This document shows, in pieces, positions 8,008 through 17,519 of a DNA stretch of 64,000 bases. The DNA lies in NCBI RefSeq assembly GCF_900167945.1, contig NZ_FUZA01000006.1, positions 248,001-312,000 of the forward strand, in the 5' to 3' direction. Each line of letters opens with the position of its first letter. Position 1 is the first letter of the stretch. Made by a program: the position numbers and the translations under genes. This DNA comes from Dyadobacter psychrophilus (lineage in GTDB: Bacteria; Bacteroidota; Bacteroidia; Cytophagales; Spirosomataceae). The notes beneath the pieces are model-generated. The model was not told the origin of the DNA. It ran no database searches and saw nothing but the letters and a program-made list of their open reading frames with translations.

Positions 8008-9109
8008 GAAAAAGATCCTCTTTTTTACTCCATATGCCACCCGGACGGGATCAGAAATGATGCTCCTCTACATCGTAAAAAAAATCGACAGGAGCCGGTT
8101 CGACATTGGAATAGTAAGCTTTGCAAATGGTGAATTATTGAAAGAATTTCCTGCGGATATTCCTGTTTTTATAGCGCCCAAAACTTTCAATATGGTAGAA
8201 AAGATTTCTTTTCACCTCGGGATCCATCCAACATTAAAATATTTAAGAAAGCTGGCAAAAGATTTCAAGGCGGATTTTTGGTACGTTAACACCACCATGA
8301 TGCCTGAAACGATCGTCGTTGCAAAAGAATTTTCCATTCCGGTGATCACGCATTTTCATGAAATGCCATTGACCTACACCTATTTAAGTTCGCCCGACTT
8401 TAAAAGCATTATCGACTATTCAAGCTTGCTTATCGGTTGCTCGCAAACAACTTGTGAGCCCATCAAAGATGCGGGTGGAAAGAATGTGGAGCTGCTTTAT
8501 TCTTTTATTGATCACACCCTCGTAAAAAAAGACGAAAAGCGAACAGCCGAGTTGAAACGTGCGCTGGGCATTCCTGCAGATGATTTTGTGTGGATTTTGT
8601 CGGGAATGACGTCAGAAAGAAAAGGTTTTGACATGTTACCTGATCTTGCACAAGAACTGAATGATCCGCACGTTCATCTGATATGGGTCGGCGCCAGCAT
8701 TGACGACGGGCTGGTTTATTACACCGAACAGCGCTGCAAGAATTCGAAATCGGCAACGAAAATTCACCTCGTAGGGAAGCAAAAAGAAGATTATTATAAT
8801 TACCTTAACATGGGAAATGGGTTTTTACTGACATCGCGCCAAGACCCTTTTCCATTGGTGATGATTGAAGCTGCGTTGCTCGGTAAACCGATTGTTTCCT
8901 TTCCCTCGGGCGGTGTTTCTGAATTTGTAAAAGAAGGAATGGGGATTGTAACCCAGGATATTAGTATAAAACAAATGGTAAAAGCGATCCGCTCCATCAT
9001 GCGCGGCGAAACGGTTACCAGCAGTGAAAAAAGCATTGAGGTTGCGAGCCGGTTCAATATCGATAATGGCTACAATCATTGGATCACATTAATTGATAAA
9101 AATTATTAG
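7994..9109 (+). CDS. Glycosyltransferase family 4/1 (GT-B fold)
   Basis: A 371-residue retaining-type GT-B enzyme. The N-terminal domain starts with KILFFTPYATRTGSEMMLLYI, the usual family start with a G(S/G) acceptor loop. The C-terminal domain carries GMTSERKGFDMLPDLAQEL and the donor-binding motif PFPLVMIEAALLGKPIVSF with the EX7E-type spacing around the second Glu. It probably acts on a capsule, O-antigen or exopolysaccharide chain with the GT2 enzyme it overlaps. The next gene begins two nucleotides after its stop codon, implying a three-gene transcript. Confidence 0.9.
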   Translation: MNNVKKKILFFTPYATRTGSEMMLLYIVKKIDRSRFDIGIVSFANGELLKEFPADIPVFIAPKTFNMVEKISFHLGIHPTLKYLRKLAKDFKADFWYVNTTMMPETIVVAKEFSIPVITHFHEMPLTYTYLSSPDFKSIIDYSSLLIGCSQTTCEPIKDAGGKNVELLYSFIDHTLVKKDEKRTAELKRALGIPADDFVWILSGMTSERKGFDMLPDLAQELNDPHVHLIWVGASIDDGLVYYTEQRCKNSKSATKIHLVGKQKEDYYNYLNMGNGFLLTSRQDPFPLVMIEAALLGKPIVSFPSGGVSEFVKEGMGIVTQDISIKQMVKAIRSIMRGETVTSSEKSIEVASRFNIDNGYNHWITLIDKNY

Positions 9110-9110
9110 C

Positions 9111-12002
9111 ATGCACAATTCTACGTACGGGTCTAAACTGCTCACGAAGGTTTTCTTTGTGGTTTTGGCTTGGACTATCTCTTTTCAATCGCTTCACGCT
9201 CAGACCAGTCCGGCGCCTACTGAGGCGGACAACCAGCGTTATCTTGCATTAATGTTGCTCAATGTGCTGGACAAAGATGAGCAGGGACCCGAGCTCGATC
9301 TGATCAGATCAGCACATGCGTATGGAATGAATGCAGTTTATCTGACCATTCCCTGGGATAAAATTTATTACAACTCGCCCACCGACAAGCCACTTTGGGA
9401 CAAATTCGACCAGCAGGTTAAAACGGCCACGGATCTTGGTATGAAAGTGGCACTCCGCATTCACCTCGGCAGGCATAGCACAAGAATTAAAGGATTTTGG
9501 GAGCCGTCGGACAGCCATCAGAGCTCTACCGGCAAGCCGGTTTTGAGCGGATATCAGGATACTTCATTCGGATTTGATAATCAGCCTGTTATAGCAAAAG
9601 CGCAGGCATTTGTAAAAGAAACGGTTACCCGTTACAAGCATCTTCAAACCAATAAACAACTACTTTTTGTCTCGATCACCACAACCGGCACGCAAGAAGG
9701 TGAATATCCCGCCGGATTGATTGAAAATGGCAAAGAAGGGCCTGCGGTCTATGATTATTCCAGATCCATGATTACCGGGTTCCGTGAATTTTTGAAAACA
9801 CATTATAAAAAACTGCAACGGCTTAACTATCTCTGGGGCGTAGAACATAAGAGTTATGAAGACGTGCTGCCGCCCGCAACACCCTGGGAGCCAGGCGAAA
9901 CGTTCCGCCAGCGCGCCGGAAAGGATTGGTACATTTACCGTCACCTGGTGCTGAAACGCTTTACGGAACAAATGATCACAACAGTTAAATCTGTCGATCC
10001 GAATGTGAAGTTCGTATCAGATTATGGCTCTGTTTTTGACAAGCCTTCGAATGTGCGCGGGACATTGGGTTTCAGAAGTCTGAACGAAAAAGCGGATGGA
10101 ATTAAAATCAATGATGACCTCGCCAGCCATGATCACAGATGGTCCGTTGACATTATTAAAAGTGCGGCTCCGGCCAATTTTATCGCTGCAAATGAACTGT
10201 TTATCAACACTGCATTTGATAACAATGCTCATTTAAAACAAATCAACGAAAATTTCGAACACGGCGCGAATGTCGTTGCGGTTGTGGCTTCGCAGCAAGG
10301 AACGATGAACAGGGCTGAGCCATTTTTGCGGCAAGCAGCCCAAACGTGGGTAACCCAGGCGATGAAACCAATCGTTTACAGGGATTCTGTAAGTTACAGG
10401 CTCTCAGCTGCCGTGGAAAAAGGCGGGCCGATCAATGTTATTTTCGACGAATGGAGAAAACGCGCATATGCCGATCCCGCGAATCCAAAACCGGTCTACA
10501 TTAGCATGAACGAGGACATTCTGGCACCCGAATATTGGAATGATGCCTCTAATTATCCTCCTTATGTGTTCCGCCCGGTGCCGATGCAGATCATTGCCGT
10601 TAACAAAGATTTCACTTTCAGACTGCCGACTGATACATTTTCAGATGTCGACGGAACAATCGTCAAAATGGAAGTTGGGGCATTGCCGGGCTGGTTGAGT
10701 TTTGAAAATGGCCAGCTAAGAGGCAGACCAACAACATTAGGCGATTACCGGATCCAGGTAAAAGGGATTGACGATGAAGGTGGCACAACGGAAGCATTTT
10801 TGACCATTCGTGTGGATACGCGCGAAAACGCCAACAAACCGCCGACAGTTGACGCTAATTTCTCAAACCAAACGATCGCGCTCAACAAGCCATTTTCCTT
10901 GCCCATTGCCGACGGTGCTTTTGAGGATGCGGATGGCGAGGTAACCAAAATTGAAGCGAGCGAACTTCCAAGCTGGCTTAAATTTGCGAATGGCGTTTTA
11001 ACCGGAACACCTACAAAGCTGGGTGAATACAGGATCAGTTTCAAAGCTTATGACGACTTGAATGCGTTTGTGGAAACCTACTTTACGATTAAAGTCGTGG
11101 AGCCACAATTCCTGAATGCGCCACCATATGCAAGCAGCTCGCTTCCAGTGAAATATGCGCAGCTAAACATGCCATTTAATTACATCTTACCGACTGAAAT
11201 TTTTGGTGATCCGGATGGCTATATTTCGTCCATTTCATTACAAAACCGGCCTTCATGGCTCAATTTTCAGCTGAATGTATTTTCCGGGACACCTACGGAA
11301 GAAGGTGAATACAGACTCATCATCAGGGCTTATGACAATGCTGGTGCGTATGTTGAAGTGCCTTTTATCTTAAAAGTCGAGATCCCGGAAGTGCGTTTCG
11401 AGCTTGTTCAAGGCGGTAACAAAGTCGATCAACGCGTGATCAGGAAGCTCTCGGGCGACGACGTTATTCCTTACAGCGAACTGCCGTCCTTACTGAACAT
11501 TTTCGCCTACGGAAATTTTGAATATGACAAAGTTGATTTTGATCTATCCGGTCCATATAACAAGAAATCGCAAACCAAAACATTTCCATTTGCCCTTTAC
11601 GAAAATGCAAGCGGGTTTGCGCCTTACATAGGCCGTTACACATTAACCGTTACTGCCACGAAAGAGGATTCCGTGATCGTTACTAATTCGATACAGTTCA
11701 GTATTTCGTTTGGCGACTCCATTAACATTACCAAAGACCTGGAAGACTGGCGCTTTTTCCCAAATCCGGTGGAAAGTGTTTTCAATGTAAAACTCCCGGC
11801 AGACCTCATCGCCAATGATATTTCTTACGAGCTGATCACGGTTTCTGGCAAGAGAATCGATTTCCCAAAGGAGTTTGTCACCGTCTCCGACGACCTGGCG
11901 AACATTGATTTATCCAAGTTGCACATTTCGTCAGGCATTTACTTTGTCCGCTTGCATGCCAACGGCGCGCTTTTAAAACAGTTTAAGATCTTCAAAAAAT
12001 AA
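9111..12002 (+). CDS. Secreted glycoside-hydrolase-like protein with Ig-type repeats and T9SS sorting domain
   Basis: A 963-residue exported protein. A signal peptide ends near SLHAQ (about residue 30). Residues about 40-450 look like a beta-galactosidase-type (GH42-like) TIM barrel, with GMNAVYLTIPWDKIYY and LNYLWGVEHKSYEDVLPP; the catalytic pair is not assigned with confidence. Residues about 490-790 hold three repeats of roughly 95 residues of the cadherin-like/putative Ig (He_PIG) type, each with a LPSWL or similar core and a G(T/R)PT turn. The C-terminal 75 residues (FPNPV...GIYFVRL...KQFKIFKK) are a type A type IX secretion sorting domain, so the protein should be released or surface-attached via T9SS. 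It sits directly behind two glycosyltransferases. Confidence 0.8.
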   Translation: MHNSTYGSKLLTKVFFVVLAWTISFQSLHAQTSPAPTEADNQRYLALMLLNVLDKDEQGPELDLIRSAHAYGMNAVYLTIPWDKIYYNSPTDKPLWDKFDQQVKTATDLGMKVALRIHLGRHSTRIKGFWEPSDSHQSSTGKPVLSGYQDTSFGFDNQPVIAKAQAFVKETVTRYKHLQTNKQLLFVSITTTGTQEGEYPAGLIENGKEGPAVYDYSRSMITGFREFLKTHYKKLQRLNYLWGVEHKSYEDVLPPATPWEPGETFRQRAGKDWYIYRHLVLKRFTEQMITTVKSVDPNVKFVSDYGSVFDKPSNVRGTLGFRSLNEKADGIKINDDLASHDHRWSVDIIKSAAPANFIAANELFINTAFDNNAHLKQINENFEHGANVVAVVASQQGTMNRAEPFLRQAAQTWVTQAMKPIVYRDSVSYRLSAAVEKGGPINVIFDEWRKRAYADPANPKPVYISMNEDILAPEYWNDASNYPPYVFRPVPMQIIAVNKDFTFRLPTDTFSDVDGTIVKMEVGALPGWLSFENGQLRGRPTTLGDYRIQVKGIDDEGGTTEAFLTIRVDTRENANKPPTVDANFSNQTIALNKPFSLPIADGAFEDADGEVTKIEASELPSWLKFANGVLTGTPTKLGEYRISFKAYDDLNAFVETYFTIKVVEPQFLNAPPYASSSLPVKYAQLNMPFNYILPTEIFGDPDGYISSISLQNRPSWLNFQLNVFSGTPTEEGEYRLIIRAYDNAGAYVEVPFILKVEIPEVRFELVQGGNKVDQRVIRKLSGDDVIPYSELPSLLNIFAYGNFEYDKVDFDLSGPYNKKSQTKTFPFALYENASGFAPYIGRYTLTVTATKEDSVIVTNSIQFSISFGDSINITKDLEDWRFFPNPVESVFNVKLPADLIANDISYELITVSGKRIDFPKEFVTVSDDLANIDLSKLHISSGIYFVRLHANGALLKQFKIFKK

Positions 12003-12044
12003 GTTTCAAAATCAGGAAACCTCCTCATTCGATTTTTGCGAAAG

Positions 12045-12058
12045 GTATGCTTGCATAA
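12045..12058. promoter_or_regulatory. Palindromic operator, upstream copy (acyl-CoA dehydrogenase)
   Basis: GTATGC-TT-GCATAA matches the 14-bp palindrome at 11 of 12 arm positions and overlaps the TTG box of the acyl-CoA dehydrogenase promoter. The 16 bases GTATGCTTGCATAATA are identical to the copy upstream of the marR gene. Confidence 0.7.
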
Positions 12059-12080
12059 TAATGCGAATGATTTATATTTG
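12051..12080 (+). promoter_or_regulatory. Acyl-CoA dehydrogenase promoter (TTG-N19-TATATTTG)
   Basis: TTG at 12051-12053, exactly 19 nt, then TATATTTG at 12073-12080 is a full match to the Bacteroidota housekeeping promoter. Transcription would start near 12087. Palindromic operators lie on its -33 box and just downstream of its start site. Confidence 0.75.
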
Positions 12081-12094
12081 CAATACACAAAGTA

Positions 12095-12108
12095 GTATGC
12101 AAGCATAC
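12095..12108. promoter_or_regulatory. Palindromic operator, downstream copy (acyl-CoA dehydrogenase)
   Basis: GTATGC-AA-GCATAC is a perfect palindrome at about +8 to +21 relative to the predicted transcription start. Its centre is 50 bp from that of the upstream copy, close to five helical turns, so both could be bound from one DNA face. Confidence 0.75.
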
Positions 12109-12147
12109 CTTAATTCAAACCTTAGTCATCAATAAAGATTAACGAAC

Positions 12148-13962
12148 ATGGCCGTTGCAGAAGCGAACAAGACGTCTATTAAGGGAGGGGAATTTTTGAT
12201 TAAAGAAACCTCGTCTTCACAAATTTTTATTCCTGAGGAGTTTACAGAAGAACAGCGTATGATTGCAGACACTTGCCGGGAGTTTCTCGGCAAGGAAATC
12301 TGGCCCATCCTGGATGAAATCGATCATGCAAAAAGTCCTGCTCTGATCTCCGGTTTAATGGATAAGGCGGGTGAATTGGGTTTGCTGGGAACTGCGGTTC
12401 CGGAGGAATATGGCGGTTTTGGTATGAATTTCAACACTTCCATGCTGGTTGCAGAAGCCACTGGCGCAGGAAACTCTTTTTCCGTCGCACTTTCGGCACA
12501 CACGGGCATTGGCACATTGCCTATCTTATATTACGGCAACGACGAACAAAAAAGCAAATATCTTCCCAAGCTCGCGACGGGCGAATGGAAAGCAGCATAT
12601 TGCCTGACTGAGCCAGATTCTGGCTCGGATGCCAACTCCGGAAAAACCAAAGCGATCCTTACTTCCGACGGCCAGCATTATTCTATCACAGGCCAGAAAA
12701 TGTGGATTACAAACGGCGGTTTCGCGGATATTTTTATTGTTTTTGCCAAAATTGAAGAAAATGGGCAGGCTGATAAAAACCTCAGCGCTTTCATCATTGA
12801 GAAATCCTTTGGCGGGATCACCATGAATGCGCCGGAGCATAAAATGGGCATTAAGGGCTCCGATACGCGCCAGATTTTCTTTAACGATTGCCTGGTTCCA
12901 ATTGAAAATATGCTTTCGGAGCGTGGAAACGGGTTCAAGATTGCTGTGAACATTTTGAATATTGGCCGGATAAAACTGGCTGCTGCGGCGTTGGGCGGTG
13001 CCAAAAAGGTAACCCAACAAGCCATAGGATATGCCAACGAAAGAAAACAATTCGGAACGGCGATAGCGCAATTTGGTGCGATCAAGCACAAGCTGGCCGA
13101 AATGGCTACGCAAATGTTCGCAACGGAATCGGCGGCTTACCGGGTTGGACAAAATATCGATGACCTAATCTCTACTTTCCAGGAAAAAGGAATGTCGGAT
13201 GCCGAATCCAAGCTGAAAGCCCTCGAAGAACTGGCCATTGAATGTGCCATTATGAAAGTGCATGGCTCGGAAGTGCTTGATTATGTGGTGGATGAGGGTG
13301 TGCAAATTTACGGCGGAATGGGCTTTTCAGCCGATGCACCCATGGACCGCGCTTACCGTGACAGCCGCATTAACCGGATTTTTGAGGGAACCAATGAAAT
13401 TAACAGACTGCTTGTCGTGGATATGCTTTTGAAACGCGCGATGAAAGGCCAGATCGATCTGATGGGACCTGCGATGGCGGTTGGAAAAGAAATTATGTCC
13501 ATTCCCGATTTTAGTATTAGTGAAGATGAAACGCTCTTTGCCCCCGAGAAAAAGGTGATCCAGAATCTCAAAAAAGCTGCATTAATGGTTGCCGGAGCGG
13601 CGGTGCAGAAGTTTATGATGAAGCTTTCGGAAGAACAGGAAATTATCATGAACCTGGCCGATATGGTCATTGAAATCTATGCAGCAGAATCAATTTTGTT
13701 GCGTGTTGAAAAGCGGATTGACTTGCTGGGAACGGAGGCCAATAAGCTGCATGAGGATATGGCCATCATTTATCTGCATCGGGCTGTTGAGAAAGTAAAT
13801 AGTGCCGGCAGAGCCGCTATAACGAGTTTTGCAGAAAGCGAAGAGTTGCGTGTCATGCTCATGGGATTGAAACGATTCACGAAAATTGAACCGGTTAACC
13901 TCAAAGACGCCCGCCGCAGGGTCGCTGACGAATTGATTGCCAAAAACGACTATGTTTTTTAA
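12148..13962 (+). CDS. Acyl-CoA dehydrogenase, long form with C-terminal extension
   Basis: This flavoenzyme makes the first double bond in beta-oxidation, passing electrons to ETF. The 604-residue protein contains an N-terminal helical domain (about 30-150), the FAD-binding motif CLTEPDSGSDANSG, KMWITNGGFADIFIVF, the dimer helix with ERKQFGTAIAQFGAIKHK, and the C-terminal GGMGFSADAPMDRAYRD followed by RIFEGTNEINR, where Glu413 is the expected catalytic base. About 170 extra residues after the core resemble the extension of very-long-chain-type enzymes, suggesting long-chain substrates. It is probably monocistronic, with a classic promoter and two operators upstream and a terminator at 14045-14073. 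Confidence 0.95.
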   Translation: MAVAEANKTSIKGGEFLIKETSSSQIFIPEEFTEEQRMIADTCREFLGKEIWPILDEIDHAKSPALISGLMDKAGELGLLGTAVPEEYGGFGMNFNTSMLVAEATGAGNSFSVALSAHTGIGTLPILYYGNDEQKSKYLPKLATGEWKAAYCLTEPDSGSDANSGKTKAILTSDGQHYSITGQKMWITNGGFADIFIVFAKIEENGQADKNLSAFIIEKSFGGITMNAPEHKMGIKGSDTRQIFFNDCLVPIENMLSERGNGFKIAVNILNIGRIKLAAAALGGAKKVTQQAIGYANERKQFGTAIAQFGAIKHKLAEMATQMFATESAAYRVGQNIDDLISTFQEKGMSDAESKLKALEELAIECAIMKVHGSEVLDYVVDEGVQIYGGMGFSADAPMDRAYRDSRINRIFEGTNEINRLLVVDMLLKRAMKGQIDLMGPAMAVGKEIMSIPDFSISEDETLFAPEKKVIQNLKKAALMVAGAAVQKFMMKLSEEQEIIMNLADMVIEIYAAESILLRVEKRIDLLGTEANKLHEDMAIIYLHRAVEKVNSAGRAAITSFAESEELRVMLMGLKRFTKIEPVNLKDARRRVADELIAKNDYVF

Positions 13963-14044
13963 ATAGAAGATATCTCAGGCGGATAGTTCAGACGAAAAGT
14001 CATGTTCTTGAAGCCTGCGCAACTGAAAACCAAATGAATTAATG

Positions 14045-14073
14045 AAAGCCGTATCTGTATCAGGTCCGGCTTT
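14045..14073 (+). terminator. Terminator after acyl-CoA dehydrogenase
   Basis: AAAGCCG (14045-14051) pairs with CGGCTTT (14067-14073); the loop contains an inner CTG/CAG pairing. The stem runs into a T tract ending TTTTG. Confidence 0.7.
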
Positions 14074-14230
14074 TTTGTTGTGATGAACGGTTTTTTATTC
14101 TACCCCAAAATGCGCAATTTTGGGAAACCAAAGTCCTCCGTTTTCACGTTAGGATATCAGTTTGTTTGAATAAAATATCGCTAAATAATTTACGTTGGAT
14201 TCTCTACTAGTTACTGAAAAACCACCTTTC

Positions 14231-15784
14231 ATGACCCTGCATTCCCTGGATCTTCGTACAACGGGCCAATTTCCTGCATTACTCCTTGATTATCTCGATC
14301 AAAAACCTGCATTGAAACCGTTTTACAGTATTTATCCTACATTGGAAAACGCAAAAGAGGCGATCATCAGCAAACAGAATTTTGATACTGAAAAGCGCAA
14401 AACGCTTGTCGATGTTTTAGAAAAACAATATACGGGACTTCCCTATCTTCCTGATTTCTCCATCCTTTTAAAGGAAAATACATTCACCGTTACGACGGGC
14501 CACCAGCTTAATATTTTCACAGGGCCGCTTTACATTATTTACAAAATTGTAACGACGGTGAAGCTCGCACGAGCACTGAAAGAGGCCTATCCGGAGTACA
14601 ACTTCGTGCCCATTTACTGGATGGCTTCGGAAGATCACGATTTTGAGGAGATTGCCGCTTTTCATCTGTTTGGACAAACGCATAAATGGACCGGCGAACA
14701 TAAAGGAGCCGTTGGCCGCTTGAATCCGAAAGAACTGGAAAGCATTATCAAGCAAATGCCCGATAAGCCGCTTCTGTTTGCGAAGGCTTACCTGGAAAAT
14801 ACCACGCTTGCCAATGCCGTTCGATGTTATATGCACGAATTATTCGGGAAACAAGGCTTAATTACGCTTGATGCAGACAATGCAGATTTAAAACGCCACT
14901 TCCTTCCGGTAATTCAGGAAGAATTGACCGACTCTGTTTCGGAAAAACTGGTTACAGAAACCACCGGCAAACTCAATGCACTGGGTTACCACACACCGCT
15001 TCACGCAAGAGAAATCAACCTTTTTTACCTGGCCGACGGACTTCGCGAGCGCATTACGCGTGACGGCGATGCATTCCAGGTTTTAAATACGGATATCAAA
15101 TTTACAAAATCCGAAATACTGGACCTGGCTTCAAAAAATCCTGAACTTTTCAGTCCTAATGTCGTTCTCAGACCATTATACGAAGAAGTTATTTTGCCAA
15201 ATCTTGCGTATATAGGCGGACCGTCGGAAGTGCCGTATTGGATGCAGTTGAAAGGTGTTTTTGAGCATTTCAATGTTCCTTTCCCTATGTTGATGCCCCG
15301 TAACTTTGCATTGTATCTTAATAATTTACAAGGCAGAAAGGTGCAGAAATTAAGGATTGACTATAAGGACCTTTTTCTGGATGAGGTTGCCTTGAAAAAA
15401 ACTTTCGTTGAGCGAAATACGGAGCATATACTAAGCCTCGAAGATCAGAAAAATGCCTTTGATAATATTTTTGAAGCAATTTTAGATAAAGCAACGGCCG
15501 TGGACCAAACCATGTATGGTGCCGTTAAAGCAGAGCAAACGCGATTGCTAAATTCCTTAAAACATCTGGAAAAGCGCATTATCAAAGCCGAAGAGCGCAA
15601 TCACGAGTCTGAAATTGTGCAACTGATAAGCCTCAAAAACAAGCTGTTCCCGAACGGAATCGCCCAGGAACGCTATGATAATCTGCTGAATTTCTACATT
15701 AATGATCCGGAGTTTATCGAAAAGTTATTTGATGTTTTCGATCCGCTCGATTTCAGATACAATGTGTTAGTTGAAGATAAATAG
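14231..15784 (+). CDS. bshC: Bacillithiol biosynthesis cysteine-adding enzyme BshC
   Basis: BshC is the putative ligase adding cysteine to glucosaminyl-malate in the last step of bacillithiol synthesis, giving the low-molecular-weight thiol used in place of glutathione. The 517-residue product has VTTGHQLNIFTGPLYIIYK, VPIYWMASEDHDFEEI, and the region YIGGPSEVPYWMQLKGVFE, followed by a long helical coiled-coil segment near the C-terminus, as expected for the family. An upstream TTG at 14195 is in frame, but family proteins begin close to the ATG at 14231. bshA and bshB are not in the window. The gene converges on the DUF4097 gene with 15 nt between stops. Confidence 0.93.
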   Translation: MTLHSLDLRTTGQFPALLLDYLDQKPALKPFYSIYPTLENAKEAIISKQNFDTEKRKTLVDVLEKQYTGLPYLPDFSILLKENTFTVTTGHQLNIFTGPLYIIYKIVTTVKLARALKEAYPEYNFVPIYWMASEDHDFEEIAAFHLFGQTHKWTGEHKGAVGRLNPKELESIIKQMPDKPLLFAKAYLENTTLANAVRCYMHELFGKQGLITLDADNADLKRHFLPVIQEELTDSVSEKLVTETTGKLNALGYHTPLHAREINLFYLADGLRERITRDGDAFQVLNTDIKFTKSEILDLASKNPELFSPNVVLRPLYEEVILPNLAYIGGPSEVPYWMQLKGVFEHFNVPFPMLMPRNFALYLNNLQGRKVQKLRIDYKDLFLDEVALKKTFVERNTEHILSLEDQKNAFDNIFEAILDKATAVDQTMYGAVKAEQTRLLNSLKHLEKRIIKAEERNHESEIVQLISLKNKLFPNGIAQERYDNLLNFYINDPEFIEKLFDVFDPLDFRYNVLVEDK

Positions 15785-15799
15785 CTTATTAAAAGCTGC

Positions 15800-16858
15800 T
15801 TAATCTTTCAACTTAACATCTCCAAACCGCGATACAACGGTAATTCTGGTTCCAGATCCGGTGCCGACTTTTCCCTGATATTGCTTCTGTTTGTAGGCCT
15901 TATCATCCTTAGATGGCTGCATGGAAAAATTGACGTTTGAAGAAGGATAACTGAAATTCCCGTAAGTAACCGTCACATTGAACTGGTTAGCATCTGCCGG
16001 CAAGATAATCGAGGAGTAAGATGCCTGAATATCAATGTTTTCCGCAGAATTGGTGAGCTGGTCGATCTTGAAATTGCCTGAGTAATTCAGCTTAATCTTT
16101 CCCGAACCGCGCATCGTGCCGATTTTTGCGCCGGAATAATCAATGTCCGCATCCAGATTGGTAACATCGCCAATGTTCAGTTCACCGAATTTATTGGTAA
16201 TAAACACCTTTTTAGCCATATCCAGCTTCAAGTTCGAATACTGGCATTCCAGCTTTCCGCCATCCATTTTACCGATTTTAGCACTTCCATAGCGCACATC
16301 TATGATATTTTCGGCGTTGTCCAGCAAATTGGCAACAAAATTTCCATAGCGGGAATCAACAGTCAGCGGCGCGTGGAATGAAGGAATATCCGTGTCGCCA
16401 AACTTATTACGCACGATCAGCGCGTTTTCTTTTGGCATATAAACCGTATAATCGATCTGAATGAAATTCTTTTCGCCTTTTCTGTTATTCCAGCCATTAT
16501 TCCCGAACTGGCTTCTGTCAATATGAGTGGTCAGATTGATCTGGTTTTTAATCCGCTTTTCGTCGATTTTAACGGCACCCAGATATTCAGAAGCCCGACC
16601 GTCCGTGGGCGCATTGGCTGTTACAATGATCTCAACCTTAATCTCTTCCTTATTCCACAGATTGATTTTTACCTGACCGAACTGGTTATCGACGACCAGC
16701 TGATCATCGTTTTTAACATCAAAAACCTTTACAATATTCCTTCTCTTTTCCACGAGCCCGTTTTGTTCCGGATCCGGGTTTACTGCCAGCAACATCTGTG
16801 GCAGCATGATCATCATGCTAAATAACAGGTGCGCTGTCGACTTGTTTATCGTCTTCAT
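15800..16858 (-). CDS. Exported DUF4097-like beta-repeat protein
   Basis: A 352-residue protein with a signal peptide (MKTINK, hydrophobic core, cleavage near LLAVNP). The rest is mostly short beta strands with recurring patterns such as VDNQFGQVKINLW, YGNFVANLL, NKFGELNIGDV and SRFGDVKLKD, typical of DUF4097/putative auto-transporter adhesin-head beta-helix proteins of Bacteroidota. The biochemical role is unknown. Its start lies inside the upstream anti-sigma-like gene (41-nt overlap), so it is third in an ECF sigma / membrane regulator / exported protein operon and may be an effector or sensor of that system (inference). Confidence 0.75.
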   Translation of the reverse strand: MKTINKSTAHLLFSMMIMLPQMLLAVNPDPEQNGLVEKRRNIVKVFDVKNDDQLVVDNQFGQVKINLWNKEEIKVEIIVTANAPTDGRASEYLGAVKIDEKRIKNQINLTTHIDRSQFGNNGWNNRKGEKNFIQIDYTVYMPKENALIVRNKFGDTDIPSFHAPLTVDSRYGNFVANLLDNAENIIDVRYGSAKIGKMDGGKLECQYSNLKLDMAKKVFITNKFGELNIGDVTNLDADIDYSGAKIGTMRGSGKIKLNYSGNFKIDQLTNSAENIDIQASYSSIILPADANQFNVTVTYGNFSYPSSNVNFSMQPSKDDKAYKQKQYQGKVGTGSGTRITVVSRFGDVKLKD

Positions 16859-17426
16859 TTTTTACTTTGTTAATGCGTTGCAAAATTTCTAATTGTTGGT
16901 TGAGCAGGTCAACCTGCCATTGTAAGTTCTGGACCATCGCTTCCAGCAATGCTTCCTGGTTAGGAGCATTTGATAAGTTGGAACGCAGGTTTTGGTAACT
17001 CACCTCCAGACTCGCCAGATCAGCAGAAAAATCTTTGTACAACTCCGGATTATTCCTGGCGAGCTTAATGATCTCCTCTCTTTTCTGGTCTATTGCAACA
17101 TTGTACGTATTGAATTCACGGGCATAGGTGGGGACTTTGAGAGCCACACGCGGATCGCGGGTTATGCCGTATTCATTATTGAGGTAAACTAAAAACCCAA
17201 TTCCCAGGGCCAGAAACACACCGGCCGCTATGCGCCAGTCAAAATAAGGGCTGCTTAATCGCCTAATTTTTTTTTTGGACTGCTCTGGCACGATCGGAAT
17301 TTCGCTATGTAATTTGCTATCGATCTGGCTCCATAAAGAATCCTGCGGTAAGAAAGTATCAAATCCATCCCTGTTATCTCGCACAAACCGCTCCAATCGA
17401 TCTTTTTTATCAGAAGAATTTTTCAT
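16818..17426 (-). CDS. Putative anti-sigma factor, single-pass membrane protein
   Basis: A 202-residue protein with a charged cytoplasmic N-terminus (about 1-70, including FVRDNRDGFDTFLPQDSLW), one membrane helix (about residues 75-92, AAGVFLALGIGFLVYL), and a periplasmic region rich in helices with a coiled-coil-like stretch (LQWQVDLLNQQLEILQRINK). No zinc-binding HxxxCxxC motif is present. The call rests on its place directly downstream of an ECF sigma gene and its topology; this architecture is frequent in Bacteroidota sigma/anti-sigma pairs. The end overlaps the DUF4097 gene by 41 nt. Confidence 0.6.
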   Translation of the reverse strand: MKNSSDKKDRLERFVRDNRDGFDTFLPQDSLWSQIDSKLHSEIPIVPEQSKKKIRRLSSPYFDWRIAAGVFLALGIGFLVYLNNEYGITRDPRVALKVPTYAREFNTYNVAIDQKREEIIKLARNNPELYKDFSADLASLEVSYQNLRSNLSNAPNQEALLEAMVQNLQWQVDLLNQQLEILQRINKVKNEDDKQVDSAPVI

Positions 17427-17519
17427 AGATTCATTAACTTGTCATGTGTAAATAATGTTCTCAAATCCGTAATCATTTAGATGAAAATGAACCAACTAAG
17501 TTTAACCAGCTTGCTATAA

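Noticed and set aside
12526..13152. A 208-codon open frame on the minus strand inside the acyl-CoA dehydrogenase gene
   Set aside because: It lies opposite conserved catalytic motifs and has no recognisable domain.
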